From Bacteroidota bacterium (GTDB lineage: Bacteria; Bacteroidota; Ignavibacteria; Ignavibacteriales; Melioribacteraceae), in NCBI GenBank assembly GCA_018818165.1, contig JAHISP010000068.1, positions 23,551 to 87,550 on the forward strand: 64,000 nt of DNA. The letters are read 5' to 3'. Under the pieces are notes generated by a model. The model had not been told where the DNA came from, did not search any database, and worked only from the letters and a program-made list of their open reading frames with translations. The translations under genes were made by a program, and so were the position numbers. Positions 1-9,246 of this stretch are shown piece by piece. Numbering within the stretch: position 1 is the stretch's first letter; the number at the start of each line of letters is the position of its first letter.

Positions 1-496
1 TAAAATAATTATCAAATGCTCCGAGAGTAGTAATTTTTGAGTTGTGTAAAGCGTCAGCAAATATCTTTTCAGTATTTAGAGATTTAATTACTGAAAATAT
101 TTTTTCTTTATCTAGATTTATCTTTTTTGAAACATCATCAGTGTAATAGCTAACAATTTCTGCACTTAAACTATCAGCTTCTGTGAAGAACATATCAAAA
201 GCAATTGCTTTGGCTCCACCTTCTGAAATATAATTTACAACTTCTCCATAATATGCAATAGGCCAACTTGAATATCTTCCAAGTTTTTGTATGCTTTTTT
301 CATCTAGATCAATAATTACAATATCATTTATTTTCTTTTTTTCTCTACCAGCTATACTAATGTTGAATTTTAAATCATAAATAAATTTATTAATTCTATT
401 AATGGAACCGCTAACTGGAGCCAATTGGAGAAATAGAACTGAAACTACTGTATAGATAATTATCAATCCGTAGACTAAAAGATATTTCCCTTTCAT
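1..496 (-). CDS. CHASE2-domain membrane sensor protein, N-terminal part (cut by left edge)
   Basis: The minus strand is open from the ATG at 496 to the window edge, about 165 codons. It begins MKGKYLLVYGLIIIYTVVSV, one hydrophobic membrane segment. Then comes a typical CHASE2 start: INDIVIIDLDEKSIQKLG, a W-P motif (SSWPIAYYGEVV) and GGAKAIAFDMFFTEAD. CHASE2 is an extracytoplasmic sensory domain usually followed by two or three more membrane helices and a cyclase, kinase or phosphatase output, which here would lie left of the window. It starts 38 bases after the FecR-like gene and probably shares its operon. CHASE2 and FecR-like/TPR proteins are recurrent neighbours. The domain call is from recognisable motifs; the output domain is unknown. 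Confidence 0.8.
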   Translation of the reverse strand, partial: MKGKYLLVYGLIIIYTVVSVLFLQLAPVSGSINRINKFIYDLKFNISIAGREKKKINDIVIIDLDEKSIQKLGRYSSWPIAYYGEVVNYISEGGAKAIAFDMFFTEADSLSAEIVSYYTDDVSKKINLDKEKIFSVIKSLNTEKIFADALHNSKITTLGAFDNYF

Positions 497-534
497 ATTT
501 TAACTTATAATGTTATAAATTTATGAGACATAGA

Positions 535-1206
535 TTACTTGTTCTCATTAAGCACATTTAACAAATCACTATTTGGAAAATCCCTTAAAAATATTTTCAA
601 ATGTTCATCAGCTTTTTCTTTATTATTTTTTTGGCTGTAAATAGCAATTAAAGAACTGCGAGCTATTTCACCTTTTTTTGTTAATGGCTCTTGTAATACA
701 ACTTGCTCAAAAATTGTAATTGCTTTATCGTAATCACCGTTTTGAAAAGCACTATATCCATCATTAAAATTACTAACTATTGGCTCAGCCCAATAGATTG
801 AATCTTCTTTTTCAATTGTTACTTCTGTACGTCTAATTCCAGCAACACCTTGAACTTTTGACGCCTCGTTTTGAGTGAACATAACATCAATTTTATTTTT
901 CATTTTATCTAACCAATCGGTTTCCAGATTAGCTTTTTTCATTAAGTCTATCACTTTTACAGAATTTAATTCGCTTATTTCACTAATAATACCATTATCC
1001 CATGTAATTTCAATTTCGGCATCTTTTGTTCCACGTATAACCCAATTTGAAAGAACATTCATTCCAACATCCAATGGTTTCCATTCAGCAACTCCCTCAA
1101 CACTATATTCCACTGCTCCTAATAAGAAACTAATTTGCCCAACTTTAGTTTGAGCTAAAAGTGTACAACTTAACATTATTAAGAAAACAAATAATTTAAT
1201 TTTCAT
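535..1206 (-). CDS. Secreted FecR-domain protein with C-terminal TPR
   Basis: About 223 residues. The ATG at 1206 is preferred over an upstream in-frame ATG at 1290, because it gives a signal peptide (MKIKLFVFLIMLSCTLLAQ) and is preceded by GAGG about 5 bases upstream. Residues about 20-115 match the FecR/LysM-associated fold: VGQISFLLGAVEYS, then W-K-P-L, G-M-N-V, and a beta-rich DAEIEITWDNG stretch. Residues about 150-223 hold a TPR-like helical pair (GDYDKAITIFEQVVLQEP and the next repeat). It is exported and probably periplasmic. It follows the 1513-residue gene by 10 bases and precedes the CHASE2 gene. FecR-like domains often act as signal-sensing or assembly modules; a precise role cannot be given. 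Confidence 0.75.
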   Translation of the reverse strand: MKIKLFVFLIMLSCTLLAQTKVGQISFLLGAVEYSVEGVAEWKPLDVGMNVLSNWVIRGTKDAEIEITWDNGIISEISELNSVKVIDLMKKANLETDWLDKMKNKIDVMFTQNEASKVQGVAGIRRTEVTIEKEDSIYWAEPIVSNFNDGYSAFQNGDYDKAITIFEQVVLQEPLTKKGEIARSSLIAIYSQKNNKEKADEHLKIFLRDFPNSDLLNVLNENK

Positions 1207-1216
1207 TGTTGCCTCA

Positions 1217-4200
1217 CTAATTTTTTTTAATTTCTTTAATCTTTTTTGCATAATCGGGATTAATTTGTTCAATCTTCTGATAGTAATCAATTGCAGCTTG
1301 TGTTTTATTTTGTTTTAAATTGCATCTAACAAGATTACCCAAAATACCTACATTTTGTTGGTCATATTTTAAAGCACTTAAATACTTGCGTTCAGCATAG
1401 TCATAATCTTTTCTCAAAAATCCTAAATTTCCAAGATTAGTTAGTGCAACAACATTTTCTTTTTCATATTGTAATGTTCGCGTAAAGTAAACTTCTGCAC
1501 TTTCATAATTCCTTTTTTTTGCATAATAAACACCAAGTTTATTAAAAGTAAAAATATTATTTGGATATGAATTTAGTACCTTTAATAATTCATCTTCATA
1601 AGTTTTATCACTTGTTAATTTAAAGCTCTTCAAATCCTTTTCAAGTTCTGCTTTTACAACTTGAACATCCACGTTGTTAACAATTGGTGCTGGGTTTGGA
1701 AATGTAATTGGCGGATAAGTGATTGCTGCATTTTGAATTTCAACTAATTCAATTGGGCTGTTTGATTCTCTTTCTTTTGTATATCTGTCAGTGGCATATT
1801 TCCAACTTTCAACAAAAGAGTTTTTTCCAATAACTGTAGATTCAAGAGGCAGCCAAACTTTATTGTATTTGATTATTACTTGAGCATCCGAAAGTCCATT
1901 CTCCTCAATCTCACTGGGAATAATTCCGGTATTTAATGCCAGGAAGACATGCCCTGGTACATCAATATATGCTGTTTCAATTCCAAGCACTTCAAATAAA
2001 TTTGAAAGAAGTGAGACCAAATCATCACAATCTCCAACTTTTTTAATTAAAGTTTGGTTCGGAAACTGAACATAATCAATTGAGTTTAACTTTGAAACTA
2101 TCTCATAAGATGTAGTGGGGTCTTGAACATAATTTAAATTCATTTGGCGTAAATATTCCCAAATTTGTGCAGCTTGCAAAATTGGTTTAGGAATTTTATT
2201 AAACCGATTATCATTAAAACTTGTTTTTGCAATTATTTCTGAAGTAACAAAACTTCTTAATTTCTCATCTCTCGAATTAATAAAACTAGCTAAATGTTTT
2301 TTATCTTCCCAAGAAATTGAATTTAGTTGATATACTTTTATTACTGTTTTCTTTTCAATTTTTTCCACTTTGCTTTCTTTAATATACGAAGCCGTTACAG
2401 TAACATCATAAGATTTATCTTCCACAAGAGAATTAGTAATAAGAGAATTATCCAATTGCAGATAAACCAAGTTTTCGCTTACTTCATTTGGATAAATTAT
2501 TGGGACTATAATTGTAGCTGGTGATGTAACTAAACCTGGAGCATTTATCTCAATTGAAATATCATCAAAGACTTCATTTTTAGTATTAAAAATTGTAACC
2601 GAACCAATTGGTTGTGAAGAATAATAACCTAAATAAGATGGAAATATATCATCAAAATCTATAACCGTAATTTCAATTGGAGGACGGCTTTTATTATATT
2701 TTTCTCTAGCTAATAGAGCATTTCCCAACTCTGATTCAATCTCCTTGCTATCAGGAAATAATTTATTTGCTGTAGTTAAATGTTTAACTGCTAAATCCAA
2801 ATTCTTTAATCGCGCATAAATTCTTCCAAGATTAAATGCAGCTTCCACACTTGTTGTATTTAATTCAAGCGCCCTTTCATAAGCAGTAATTGCATCTTCA
2901 TAATTATTAAGTTTTACTAAATCAGCCCCATAATCTAAAAGTACCTTATAATTAGTATTATCTAATTTAATTGATCTATCATATGCTTCTATAGCTGCTT
3001 TCATATTTCTTTTTTTCGAATTTGCCAGAGCAAGATAATAGTAAGTCTCTGCATTTGTATTGTCAAGTTTAATAGATTTTTCTATTTGAAATTCAGCATT
3101 TGCAAAATCTCCTTTTTCAATTAATGCTTTTCCTCTTGCTGCAAAAAGTTTAGCTCCTTCAATTCCATTATTTTCTGCAAGTTGATAAAAATTAATTGCA
3201 TCCTCAATTAAATTGCTTTCAACAAGTAAATTACCAGCTTTTATGTAATAATCCTCATTGCTATATTTAATTGCAAGATTTTTATATATGCTGCTTGCCT
3301 CAAAATACTTGTTTAGTTTTGAATAACTTTCTGCCAAGCTTACAAGCAATTTTTCATCATCGGGAAATAAACTAAGTGCGGATTTGCACGATATTTCAGC
3401 ACCTTGATAATCTTTTGCCAATAATTTTAAGCGTATAAGCTGCGACCATATTTTAAGTTTATCAGGAATAAGAGCTACGCATTCTTCCAATTTTTGAACA
3501 CCCTCACTAAATTTCATTAATTTTTTATATTGATTACTTTCCTCCAAATAAATAGTTGGTTCTAACGGACTAATTTTTTTCATTTCATCGTAATACTTTA
3601 AAACTAAGTCATAATTATTTTCATTATTTGCTACCCTTATTACTGTGGAATATATATTTATTATCTCATTATTAATAGCTTTTTCATTAAGAGCTTTTAC
3701 CGAAAGCAATTTCTCAATACTCTGCTTTGCATCTGTTTCTTTCAATTTTAAATAATATGAATATTCATCAACAACACTTTTTGAGAAATCACTTTTAAAA
3801 CTATCTGCGGAAACTGATTGAACCACATATTCGAAAATGAAATTTGAATTTTTGTAATTAATATTGTAGCTATTATTGTTTGTTTCACTTAGGGGAATAA
3901 ATTTTTCATCATTAGGCTTTTTTCGAGAAATAATATACGATGCACTATTAACATCGTCGTTACTCCAAGTTAAAACGCCTTGCCCAGCATCGTTAACTAT
4001 CATTTTAATATTTGTTGGAATTTTAGGAGCAATTGAAAATTTTATTGTTTGCTGTTGCTGTGTTTTATTATCATAAAAAACAATTTTGTTTTTATTTTTG
4101 TCAAATTCCAAATTGGATACATTCATAATTGTTTCAGAATCATTCCCTTTGGAAATAAATTGAGCAAATAATTTTTCATTTTTAAGTAAATATGCACTTC

Positions 4201-5758
4201 CATCATTTTCGTTAAAAAATAACAGAAATCCACCATTAAACGATTCAATTGATAAAAGCTTCGGTTCTGGAACTATTTGCGAAAGTGGATATGCAATAAA
4301 CTTATTATCAGTTGTATTATTTACAAATATTTGCTCTTTGTTTTCGGATAATATATAGAGTTTGCTATCGCTAAATGATAGTTTAAAAGGTTTGATATTT
4401 GTTAATTTTATTTCATTTTTAAAAATGCCATCATGTGTGTAAACATTAACTCTTTCATTATCTGCATCAGCAATGTAAATATTTCCTTCTGAATCGGAGA
4501 CTAAGTCTGTTGGTGAATCAAATTTGCCTGGTGTACTCCCCGATTCTCCAAACGCAAATGAATAACTTCCATTACTTGCATCAAAGACAAAAATTTTATT
4601 TTCGTCTTTATCAAGAACGTATAACATGCCATTAAACATTGTTAAAGCAACAGGTTCCGAAAGTTTAATACTGCTTTGGGAAGCGCTTTGCGGTGTAATG
4701 GTATATTTTGGTTCACCATTTTCAGTGCAAATAATGCTATTATTTGTTGAAATTGTAAATTCGGCAGATTTATCAAAATAAATATCAACTGCCGGAATAC
4801 GTTTTACATCTTTTACTATTTTCAAATCATATTTTGGAAGTACTGGTTTTATTTCATTTCTTGGTTTATCACTAGTTACTGTAAAACTCTGTAATTCCCC
4901 AAAATCATTATCCATTATATAAATTACATCTTCGGTGGCATTTTGCGATTTGGAAATAATTCGAGTTGGTTTACTAAATTGTTGTCTACCTTTATTTGAA
5001 CTTTTTACACCAATGGTATTTGTTAATGCTTTTCCAGTACTATCAAGATAAGCAGCATTTCCACTTTCAACATCAATAATATAGTATTCATTAAATGAGT
5101 TAATAGAAAAGTGGTTTGCTTTTTCCATTTTTGCTAGATTAATATTTTTTTTCTTTTCAAAATTTTCACTATAAACTTCAATTACATAATTGTAATCTGT
5201 TTTTGTTAAAACATGAACATTTCCGCGTAAATCAACATCAACAGAAATTGGATTTTTTATCTTAATTCCGCCTCTAAAAAGTCCTTCCGAACTAAATCTT
5301 AGTAGATAATCGTTTCCTTCATCAACTATATAAATATTAGAATTATTGCCCAAAGCCATATCAATTGGAGATTTAAAACTCCCTAAATACCCATCAGAAT
5401 TTCCAAAAAATTTAATAAAATTACCTTCGGCATCGTAAATTAAAACCTTTTTAATGCTCTGATCTAAAACGTAAATATTATTATTTTTTGCTATTTCAAT
5501 TGAAATTGGTTCTTTTAAATAATTTCCTTTTAATTGTGCTTTATTTGCTTGTAATTTTCCTTCTTTATCAAAACAAAAGATTTTTGCTAAACCATCATCT
5601 AAGAAATAAATATTTCCTTCGCTATCCACAGTAAAATCAACAAGGTTATCAAATTTAATTGTCTCACCACTAGATGGTATAGTAATATTAAATTTTATGT
5701 TGTAGGTTGGAAATGCTTGACTGGTAATGAACAAAAATAAAAACAAAACCCTTTTCAT
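1217..5758 (-). CDS. Large secreted NHL-propeller / TPR / transglutaminase-like protein
   Basis: 1513 residues with signal peptide MKRVLFLFLFITSQAFPTYN. Residues about 30-300 and again about 350-470 carry NHL/beta-propeller repeats (for example DSEGNIYFLDDG and DSEGNIYIADADNERVNVY). A fibronectin-III-like stretch follows near 640-710. Many TPR repeats run from about 720 to 1060 (for example NAETYYYLALANSKKRNMKA). Near 1240-1290 is a transglutaminase-like core, GDCDDLVSLLSNLFEVLGIE with its Cys at about 1243, then GHVFLAL with His at about 1268. More TPRs end the protein. It lies first in a minus-strand operon with the FecR and CHASE2 genes. The architecture suggests a periplasmic scaffold with a peptidase or transglutaminase fold. 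The substrate is unknown, and the domain calls are from motifs only. Confidence 0.75.
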   Translation of the reverse strand: MKRVLFLFLFITSQAFPTYNIKFNITIPSSGETIKFDNLVDFTVDSEGNIYFLDDGLAKIFCFDKEGKLQANKAQLKGNYLKEPISIEIAKNNNIYVLDQSIKKVLIYDAEGNFIKFFGNSDGYLGSFKSPIDMALGNNSNIYIVDEGNDYLLRFSSEGLFRGGIKIKNPISVDVDLRGNVHVLTKTDYNYVIEVYSENFEKKKNINLAKMEKANHFSINSFNEYYIIDVESGNAAYLDSTGKALTNTIGVKSSNKGRQQFSKPTRIISKSQNATEDVIYIMDNDFGELQSFTVTSDKPRNEIKPVLPKYDLKIVKDVKRIPAVDIYFDKSAEFTISTNNSIICTENGEPKYTITPQSASQSSIKLSEPVALTMFNGMLYVLDKDENKIFVFDASNGSYSFAFGESGSTPGKFDSPTDLVSDSEGNIYIADADNERVNVYTHDGIFKNEIKLTNIKPFKLSFSDSKLYILSENKEQIFVNNTTDNKFIAYPLSQIVPEPKLLSIESFNGGFLLFFNENDGSAYLLKNEKLFAQFISKGNDSETIMNVSNLEFDKNKNKIVFYDNKTQQQQTIKFSIAPKIPTNIKMIVNDAGQGVLTWSNDDVNSASYIISRKKPNDEKFIPLSETNNNSYNINYKNSNFIFEYVVQSVSADSFKSDFSKSVVDEYSYYLKLKETDAKQSIEKLLSVKALNEKAINNEIINIYSTVIRVANNENNYDLVLKYYDEMKKISPLEPTIYLEESNQYKKLMKFSEGVQKLEECVALIPDKLKIWSQLIRLKLLAKDYQGAEISCKSALSLFPDDEKLLVSLAESYSKLNKYFEASSIYKNLAIKYSNEDYYIKAGNLLVESNLIEDAINFYQLAENNGIEGAKLFAARGKALIEKGDFANAEFQIEKSIKLDNTNAETYYYLALANSKKRNMKAAIEAYDRSIKLDNTNYKVLLDYGADLVKLNNYEDAITAYERALELNTTSVEAAFNLGRIYARLKNLDLAVKHLTTANKLFPDSKEIESELGNALLAREKYNKSRPPIEITVIDFDDIFPSYLGYYSSQPIGSVTIFNTKNEVFDDISIEINAPGLVTSPATIIVPIIYPNEVSENLVYLQLDNSLITNSLVEDKSYDVTVTASYIKESKVEKIEKKTVIKVYQLNSISWEDKKHLASFINSRDEKLRSFVTSEIIAKTSFNDNRFNKIPKPILQAAQIWEYLRQMNLNYVQDPTTSYEIVSKLNSIDYVQFPNQTLIKKVGDCDDLVSLLSNLFEVLGIETAYIDVPGHVFLALNTGIIPSEIEENGLSDAQVIIKYNKVWLPLESTVIGKNSFVESWKYATDRYTKERESNSPIELVEIQNAAITYPPITFPNPAPIVNNVDVQVVKAELEKDLKSFKLTSDKTYEDELLKVLNSYPNNIFTFNKLGVYYAKKRNYESAEVYFTRTLQYEKENVVALTNLGNLGFLRKDYDYAERKYLSALKYDQQNVGILGNLVRCNLKQNKTQAAIDYYQKIEQINPDYAKKIKEIKKN

Positions 5759-6086
5759 ATCAATCCAATTTTATTAAAAAATAATTCAAATTAACTTATT
5801 ATTTTTAAAGAAATACTTAAAATATATTCTTTCATTCGATGGTAATTCTTACTAAGAACATAAGCCAAATATAGCAATTTCTATATAAGAAATCAGATTA
5901 ACTGCAAAAGATTATCAATAAAAATAACTTATAACTAAAAATTCTTAGTTATAAACTTTCACAATAATAATGTAAAGATTGTTTTTAGTTTAGTGTTAAG
6001 ATGATTTTAAGATTTGTAATTTTTAAAATGTAAGATTATTTGGGGCAAAGTAACTGGACTTCTGAAAATTAGAAGTCCAATAAATG
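5759..6086. other. Intergenic region with hairpins
   Basis: 328 bases without a gene, between the lysine catabolism gene and the NHL/TPR gene, both on the minus strand. It must hold the promoter of the latter, but I cannot point to a clear one. A perfect 10-base inverted repeat TTATAACTAA / TTAGTTATAA with a 6-base loop lies at 5929-5954. It could be an operator or a weak terminator. Confidence 0.4.
6055..6079 (-). terminator. Hairpin just past the lysine-ketoglutarate reductase-like gene
   Basis: Perfect 9-base stem TGGACTTCT / AGAAGTCCA with a 7-base loop, 8 bases past the stop codon at 6087. No long U run follows on the minus strand, so termination strength is uncertain. Confidence 0.45.
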
Positions 6087-7388
6087 TTAAATATTACTAT
6101 TAAGTGACTTTTCTAAATATTTATATTTAGGAGTTAATTTTCCGTTATAAACAATTACGGCACTTGCAATTTCTGGAGGATATCCCGCTTCTTCAAATAA
6201 TTTTGTCTTATCAGCATTTACAATTCCCGGAATAAATTGATTTAATGATTCTGAAAATTCAATTGATGAATTTCGAGGTAATTCTGTTGGAAGATTATCC
6301 ACGGCTATATCAACTATTCCATTACCACTATAACCGTCAGTTATTGAATCATCTTTAGGGTTATAAACATAAGCTGGATTATCGGAAGGAGTTGATTTAA
6401 CCGTAAACTCAACAGCACCTTCTATATCACAAGTTATGTCGCAAATTACATCAAGTTTATGCTCATCTTTTGACTTAAAATATTCTTTGGTTAAAAATAC
6501 TGGCGACTGTTTAGTCCAGTAAATTGCATTTACAATTAGACTTAAATAAGGTATATATTCATCAAATTTTGATTTGTATTTTTCAGGATGTGCAAAATAA
6601 TCCATCAATTCAAATTTATCATCTTTGTTTACTGGCTTTACTAAATGTTCTTCTTTAAAGACAACTTTGTAAATTAAGTAATTGTTCTTATCATTCAAGT
6701 TCTTTAATTCATCAGGTTCTATAGTCTTATGTGGAAGCAAATCAAATATTTCTTGAGCACCATGAGAAACATTTCCATAACCCATAAATCCAAAAACAAA
6801 AGGAGCTTTATTAAAATTAATTCCATTTTCGTTAATTTCTTTACCAATTTTAACAATTTCAATTTTTGCTTCTTCTACTGATGTATATTCATAAGCTGGT
6901 TTTAAATTTAGAAAAGGAGTTTCGTAACCAAGATTTTTTAATCTAATTCCATAACCGTGAAGTGCGTCAATCATTCCAGCAAGACCAGCATATTTTCCGA
7001 AGAAAACTAATCGCTTGCCCTTTTCATTAATAATAGCTTCGTAATCTATAAGAGTACAATTTAAATTCATTAACTTTTGAAGTAATGGCATGTTATATTT
7101 TTGCCCTTTTAGTGTATGAGAAAAGAAAATATAGGTCTTATCATTTTGCAAAAGGTTTATTGGAATTTCTTTAACTGCAAAAACAACAGGGGCTTCGGAT
7201 AAATCCTCTTTTACAGTAATTCCAGCATTTGTAAACTCATTATCTAAAAATGCTCGTCTTTCAAAAGGCTGAATTATCGTGTCAATTCCAAAATCATTTT
7301 TCAATTTCTCTAAATGTTCTGGAATTAGTGGAACACGGCGTTCCCAAATATTTTTATCTTCTCTTCTAATTCCAATCAATTTTTTCAT
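6087..7388 (-). CDS. Lysine-ketoglutarate reductase domain protein (AlaDH/PNT-type fold)
   Basis: 433 residues, beginning MKKLIGIRREDKNIWERRVP, the characteristic start of the alanine dehydrogenase/transhydrogenase N-terminal fold as found in the reductase half of animal and plant lysine-ketoglutarate reductase/saccharopine dehydrogenase (LKR/SDH). KTYIFFSHTLKGQKYNMPLL and GKRLVFFGKYAGLAGMIDAL follow the same family closely, as does FGFMGYGNVSHGAQEI, the nucleotide-binding loop. In that pathway it joins lysine and 2-oxoglutarate to saccharopine. Length matches the reductase half alone; the dehydrogenase half is absent here and not encoded nearby. The next upstream gene is an antiquitin-type aldehyde dehydrogenase, which supports a lysine-degradation role. 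It could be a divergent alanine or saccharopine dehydrogenase, but the neighbour argues against that. Confidence 0.75.
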   Translation of the reverse strand: MKKLIGIRREDKNIWERRVPLIPEHLEKLKNDFGIDTIIQPFERRAFLDNEFTNAGITVKEDLSEAPVVFAVKEIPINLLQNDKTYIFFSHTLKGQKYNMPLLQKLMNLNCTLIDYEAIINEKGKRLVFFGKYAGLAGMIDALHGYGIRLKNLGYETPFLNLKPAYEYTSVEEAKIEIVKIGKEINENGINFNKAPFVFGFMGYGNVSHGAQEIFDLLPHKTIEPDELKNLNDKNNYLIYKVVFKEEHLVKPVNKDDKFELMDYFAHPEKYKSKFDEYIPYLSLIVNAIYWTKQSPVFLTKEYFKSKDEHKLDVICDITCDIEGAVEFTVKSTPSDNPAYVYNPKDDSITDGYSGNGIVDIAVDNLPTELPRNSSIEFSESLNQFIPGIVNADKTKLFEEAGYPPEIASAVIVYNGKLTPKYKYLEKSLNSNI

Positions 7389-7431
7389 ATTCTTCCTTAA
7401 TTTAGATTCTATACATAAAACTTAATCAATT

Positions 7432-7458
7432 CAAAAAAGACGATGCACCGCATCGTCT
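7432..7458 (-). terminator. Intrinsic terminator of the aldehyde dehydrogenase gene
   Basis: A perfect 9-base stem AGACGATGC / GCATCGTCT with a 3-base loop (7438-7458). On the minus strand it is followed by a run of six U residues (plus-strand A run at 7433-7438). It sits between the aldehyde dehydrogenase stop and the reductase start, so the two lysine genes may be separate transcripts or linked by read-through. Confidence 0.75.
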
Positions 7459-7485
7459 CTATAATTTTGAATTCTGCTAAGTAAG

Positions 7486-7532
7486 AGTCATTGCGAAAGA
7501 GTCCGAAAAATTGGGTTCGAATGACACTTACA
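7486..7532. repeat. Dispersed TCATTGCGA repeat, short copy
   Basis: The stretch begins GAGTCATTGCGAAAGAG and ends TTCGAATGACA. It shares the GTCATTGCGA and inverted AATGAC ends with copies at about 16490-16765, 18185-18320 and 58515-58698. It lies immediately downstream of the aldehyde dehydrogenase stop. Confidence 0.5.
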
Positions 7533-7538
7533 ATTAAA

Positions 7539-9071
7539 TTAAATGTCGAATTTAATTCCTTGAGCAAGTGGAAGATCTTTTCCAAAATTAATTGTATTAG
7601 TTTGTCTTCTCATGTATGCTTTCCAAGAATCGGAACCAGATTCACGTCCACCGCCAGTTTCTTTTTCACCACCAAAAGCACCGCCAATTTCAGCACCAGA
7701 TGTACCAATATTAACATTTGCAATTCCGCAATCACTTCCCCAATGAGAAAGAAATGTTTCAGCTTCTTGCATATTATCAGTAAATATTGACGAAGAAAGA
7801 CCTTGAACTACATCATTTTGAATTTCAATTGCATCCTCAACATTTCCTTTGTACTTAAGAATATAAAGTATTGGAGCAAATGTTTCTTCTTGAACAATTG
7901 AATAATGATTTTCAGCTTCTATAATTGCAGGCTGAACGTAACATCCAGATTCATAGCCTTTTCCAGAAAGAACATTTCCACCAAATAAAACATTTCCACC
8001 TTCTTTTTTAGCCAATTCAATTGCTAATTTGAAATCTTCAACCGACGATTTATCAATTAATGGTCCAACATGGTTTTTCAAATCCATTGGAGAACCAATT
8101 TTTAAGCCTTTATATGCTTTAACTAAAATTTCTTTTACGTTATCATAAATTGATTCGTGAATAATTAAACGACGAGTTGATGTACATCTTTGTCCAGCAG
8201 TACCAACAGCACCAAATACAATTGCTGGCAAAGCTAATTTAAGATTTGCATCTGGAGTTAAAATTATTGCATTGTTTCCACCAAGTTCCAAAATTGATCT
8301 GCCAAAACGTGCTGCAATTTTTTGTGCTGCTTTTCTACCAACACCAGTTGAGCCAGTAATTGATACAAGAGGAATTCGTTTATCATTTATTAGTTTTTCA
8401 CCAACGGAAGAACCTTTACCAATTACAAGAGAAAATAAACCTTCTGGTAATTTGTGTTTTTTAATTACTTGTCCAACAATATTTTGAACAGCAATGGCGG
8501 TTAAAGGAACTTTAGATGAAGGTTTCCATAAATTTGTGTCACCGCAAACCGTTGCTAACATTGCATTCCAAGACCAAACAGCAACAGGAAAGTTAAATGC
8601 TGAAATTGTTCCCACTACACCAAGTGGATGATATTGATCATACATTCTGTGATTAGGTCTTTCTGAATGCATGGTTGAACCATAAAGCATGCGCGACTGT
8701 CCAACAGCAAAATCGCAAATATCTATCATTTCTTGAACTTCGCCCCAACCTTCTTGAAGTGATTTTCCCATTTCATAAGTAACCAATTTACCTAGTGGAT
8801 CTTTATATTCGCGTAATTTATTGCCTATTTCTCTAACAATATTACCACGCAATGGTGCTGGAATTTTTTTCCATGCCATAAAAGCTTCGTGCGATTTTGC
8901 AATTACTTTTTCGTAATCTTTTTCATTTGCTTGATAAACTGAAGCTAAATATTTTCCATTAATTGGAGAATATATTTTTAGTTCATCATTACTTTCTGAA
9001 CCGTACCATTTAAGTCCAGTAGAAGCGCCAAGGTTTTTCTTTTTGATTCCTAGTTTTTTTAAGAATTCCAT
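7539..9071 (-). CDS. Antiquitin-type aldehyde dehydrogenase (alpha-aminoadipic semialdehyde dehydrogenase)
   Basis: 510 residues, full length for the ALDH7 family. NAD-dependent oxidation of 2-aminoadipate-6-semialdehyde to 2-aminoadipate is the family reaction in lysine breakdown. The catalytic cysteine is C296 in [12 protein letters not shown], the general base E262 in LELGGNNA, and the oxyanion Asn is N160 in [13 protein letters not shown]. The VAVWSWN stretch, [13 protein letters not shown] and the C-terminal [20 protein letters not shown] are typical of ALDH7A1/antiquitin rather than other ALDHs. It precedes the lysine-ketoglutarate reductase-like gene on the same strand, with a terminator between them. 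Substrate assignment is inference from family and context. Confidence 0.88.
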   Translation of the reverse strand: MEFLKKLGIKKKNLGASTGLKWYGSESNDELKIYSPINGKYLASVYQANEKDYEKVIAKSHEAFMAWKKIPAPLRGNIVREIGNKLREYKDPLGKLVTYEMGKSLQEGWGEVQEMIDICDFAVGQSRMLYGSTMHSERPNHRMYDQYHPLGVVGTISAFNFPVAVWSWNAMLATVCGDTNLWKPSSKVPLTAIAVQNIVGQVIKKHKLPEGLFSLVIGKGSSVGEKLINDKRIPLVSITGSTGVGRKAAQKIAARFGRSILELGGNNAIILTPDANLKLALPAIVFGAVGTAGQRCTSTRRLIIHESIYDNVKEILVKAYKGLKIGSPMDLKNHVGPLIDKSSVEDFKLAIELAKKEGGNVLFGGNVLSGKGYESGCYVQPAIIEAENHYSIVQEETFAPILYILKYKGNVEDAIEIQNDVVQGLSSSIFTDNMQEAETFLSHWGSDCGIANVNIGTSGAEIGGAFGGEKETGGGRESGSDSWKAYMRRQTNTINFGKDLPLAQGIKFDI

Positions 9072-9114
9072 TTTGTACTCCGTTTTTATTTAAACTAATT
9101 TTACCTAATAACTT

Positions 9115-9235
9115 TAAAGATCGCTTTAACTCAATAAGATTCCAAATTTCACAATGACAGCATTAATTTGCGTCATTGCAATTATTCCGCTCTATGAACG
9201 ACATTTTACTCCATTTTTACAGAGGCAATCTTTTA
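9115..9235. repeat. Degenerate copy of the dispersed TCATTGCGA repeat
   Basis: Fragments resembling the dispersed repeat are seen: CACAATGACA, GCGTCATTGCA, CTATGAACGACA and AGGCAATCTT, in the order found in better copies at 58515-58698. It lies between the Rrf2 gene and the aldehyde dehydrogenase gene. The copy is decayed and the borders are approximate. Confidence 0.4.
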
Positions 9236-9246
9236 ATAATACTTTA

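Noticed and set aside
875..1153. Opposite-strand open frames inside clear genes
   Set aside because: They lie opposite the FecR gene in a frame without a ribosome binding site. The same holds for many others in the window; none has domain motifs.
5929..5954. TTATAACTAA inverted repeat as a terminator
   Set aside because: The stem is all weak pairs and lacks a U run. It is listed only within the gap description.
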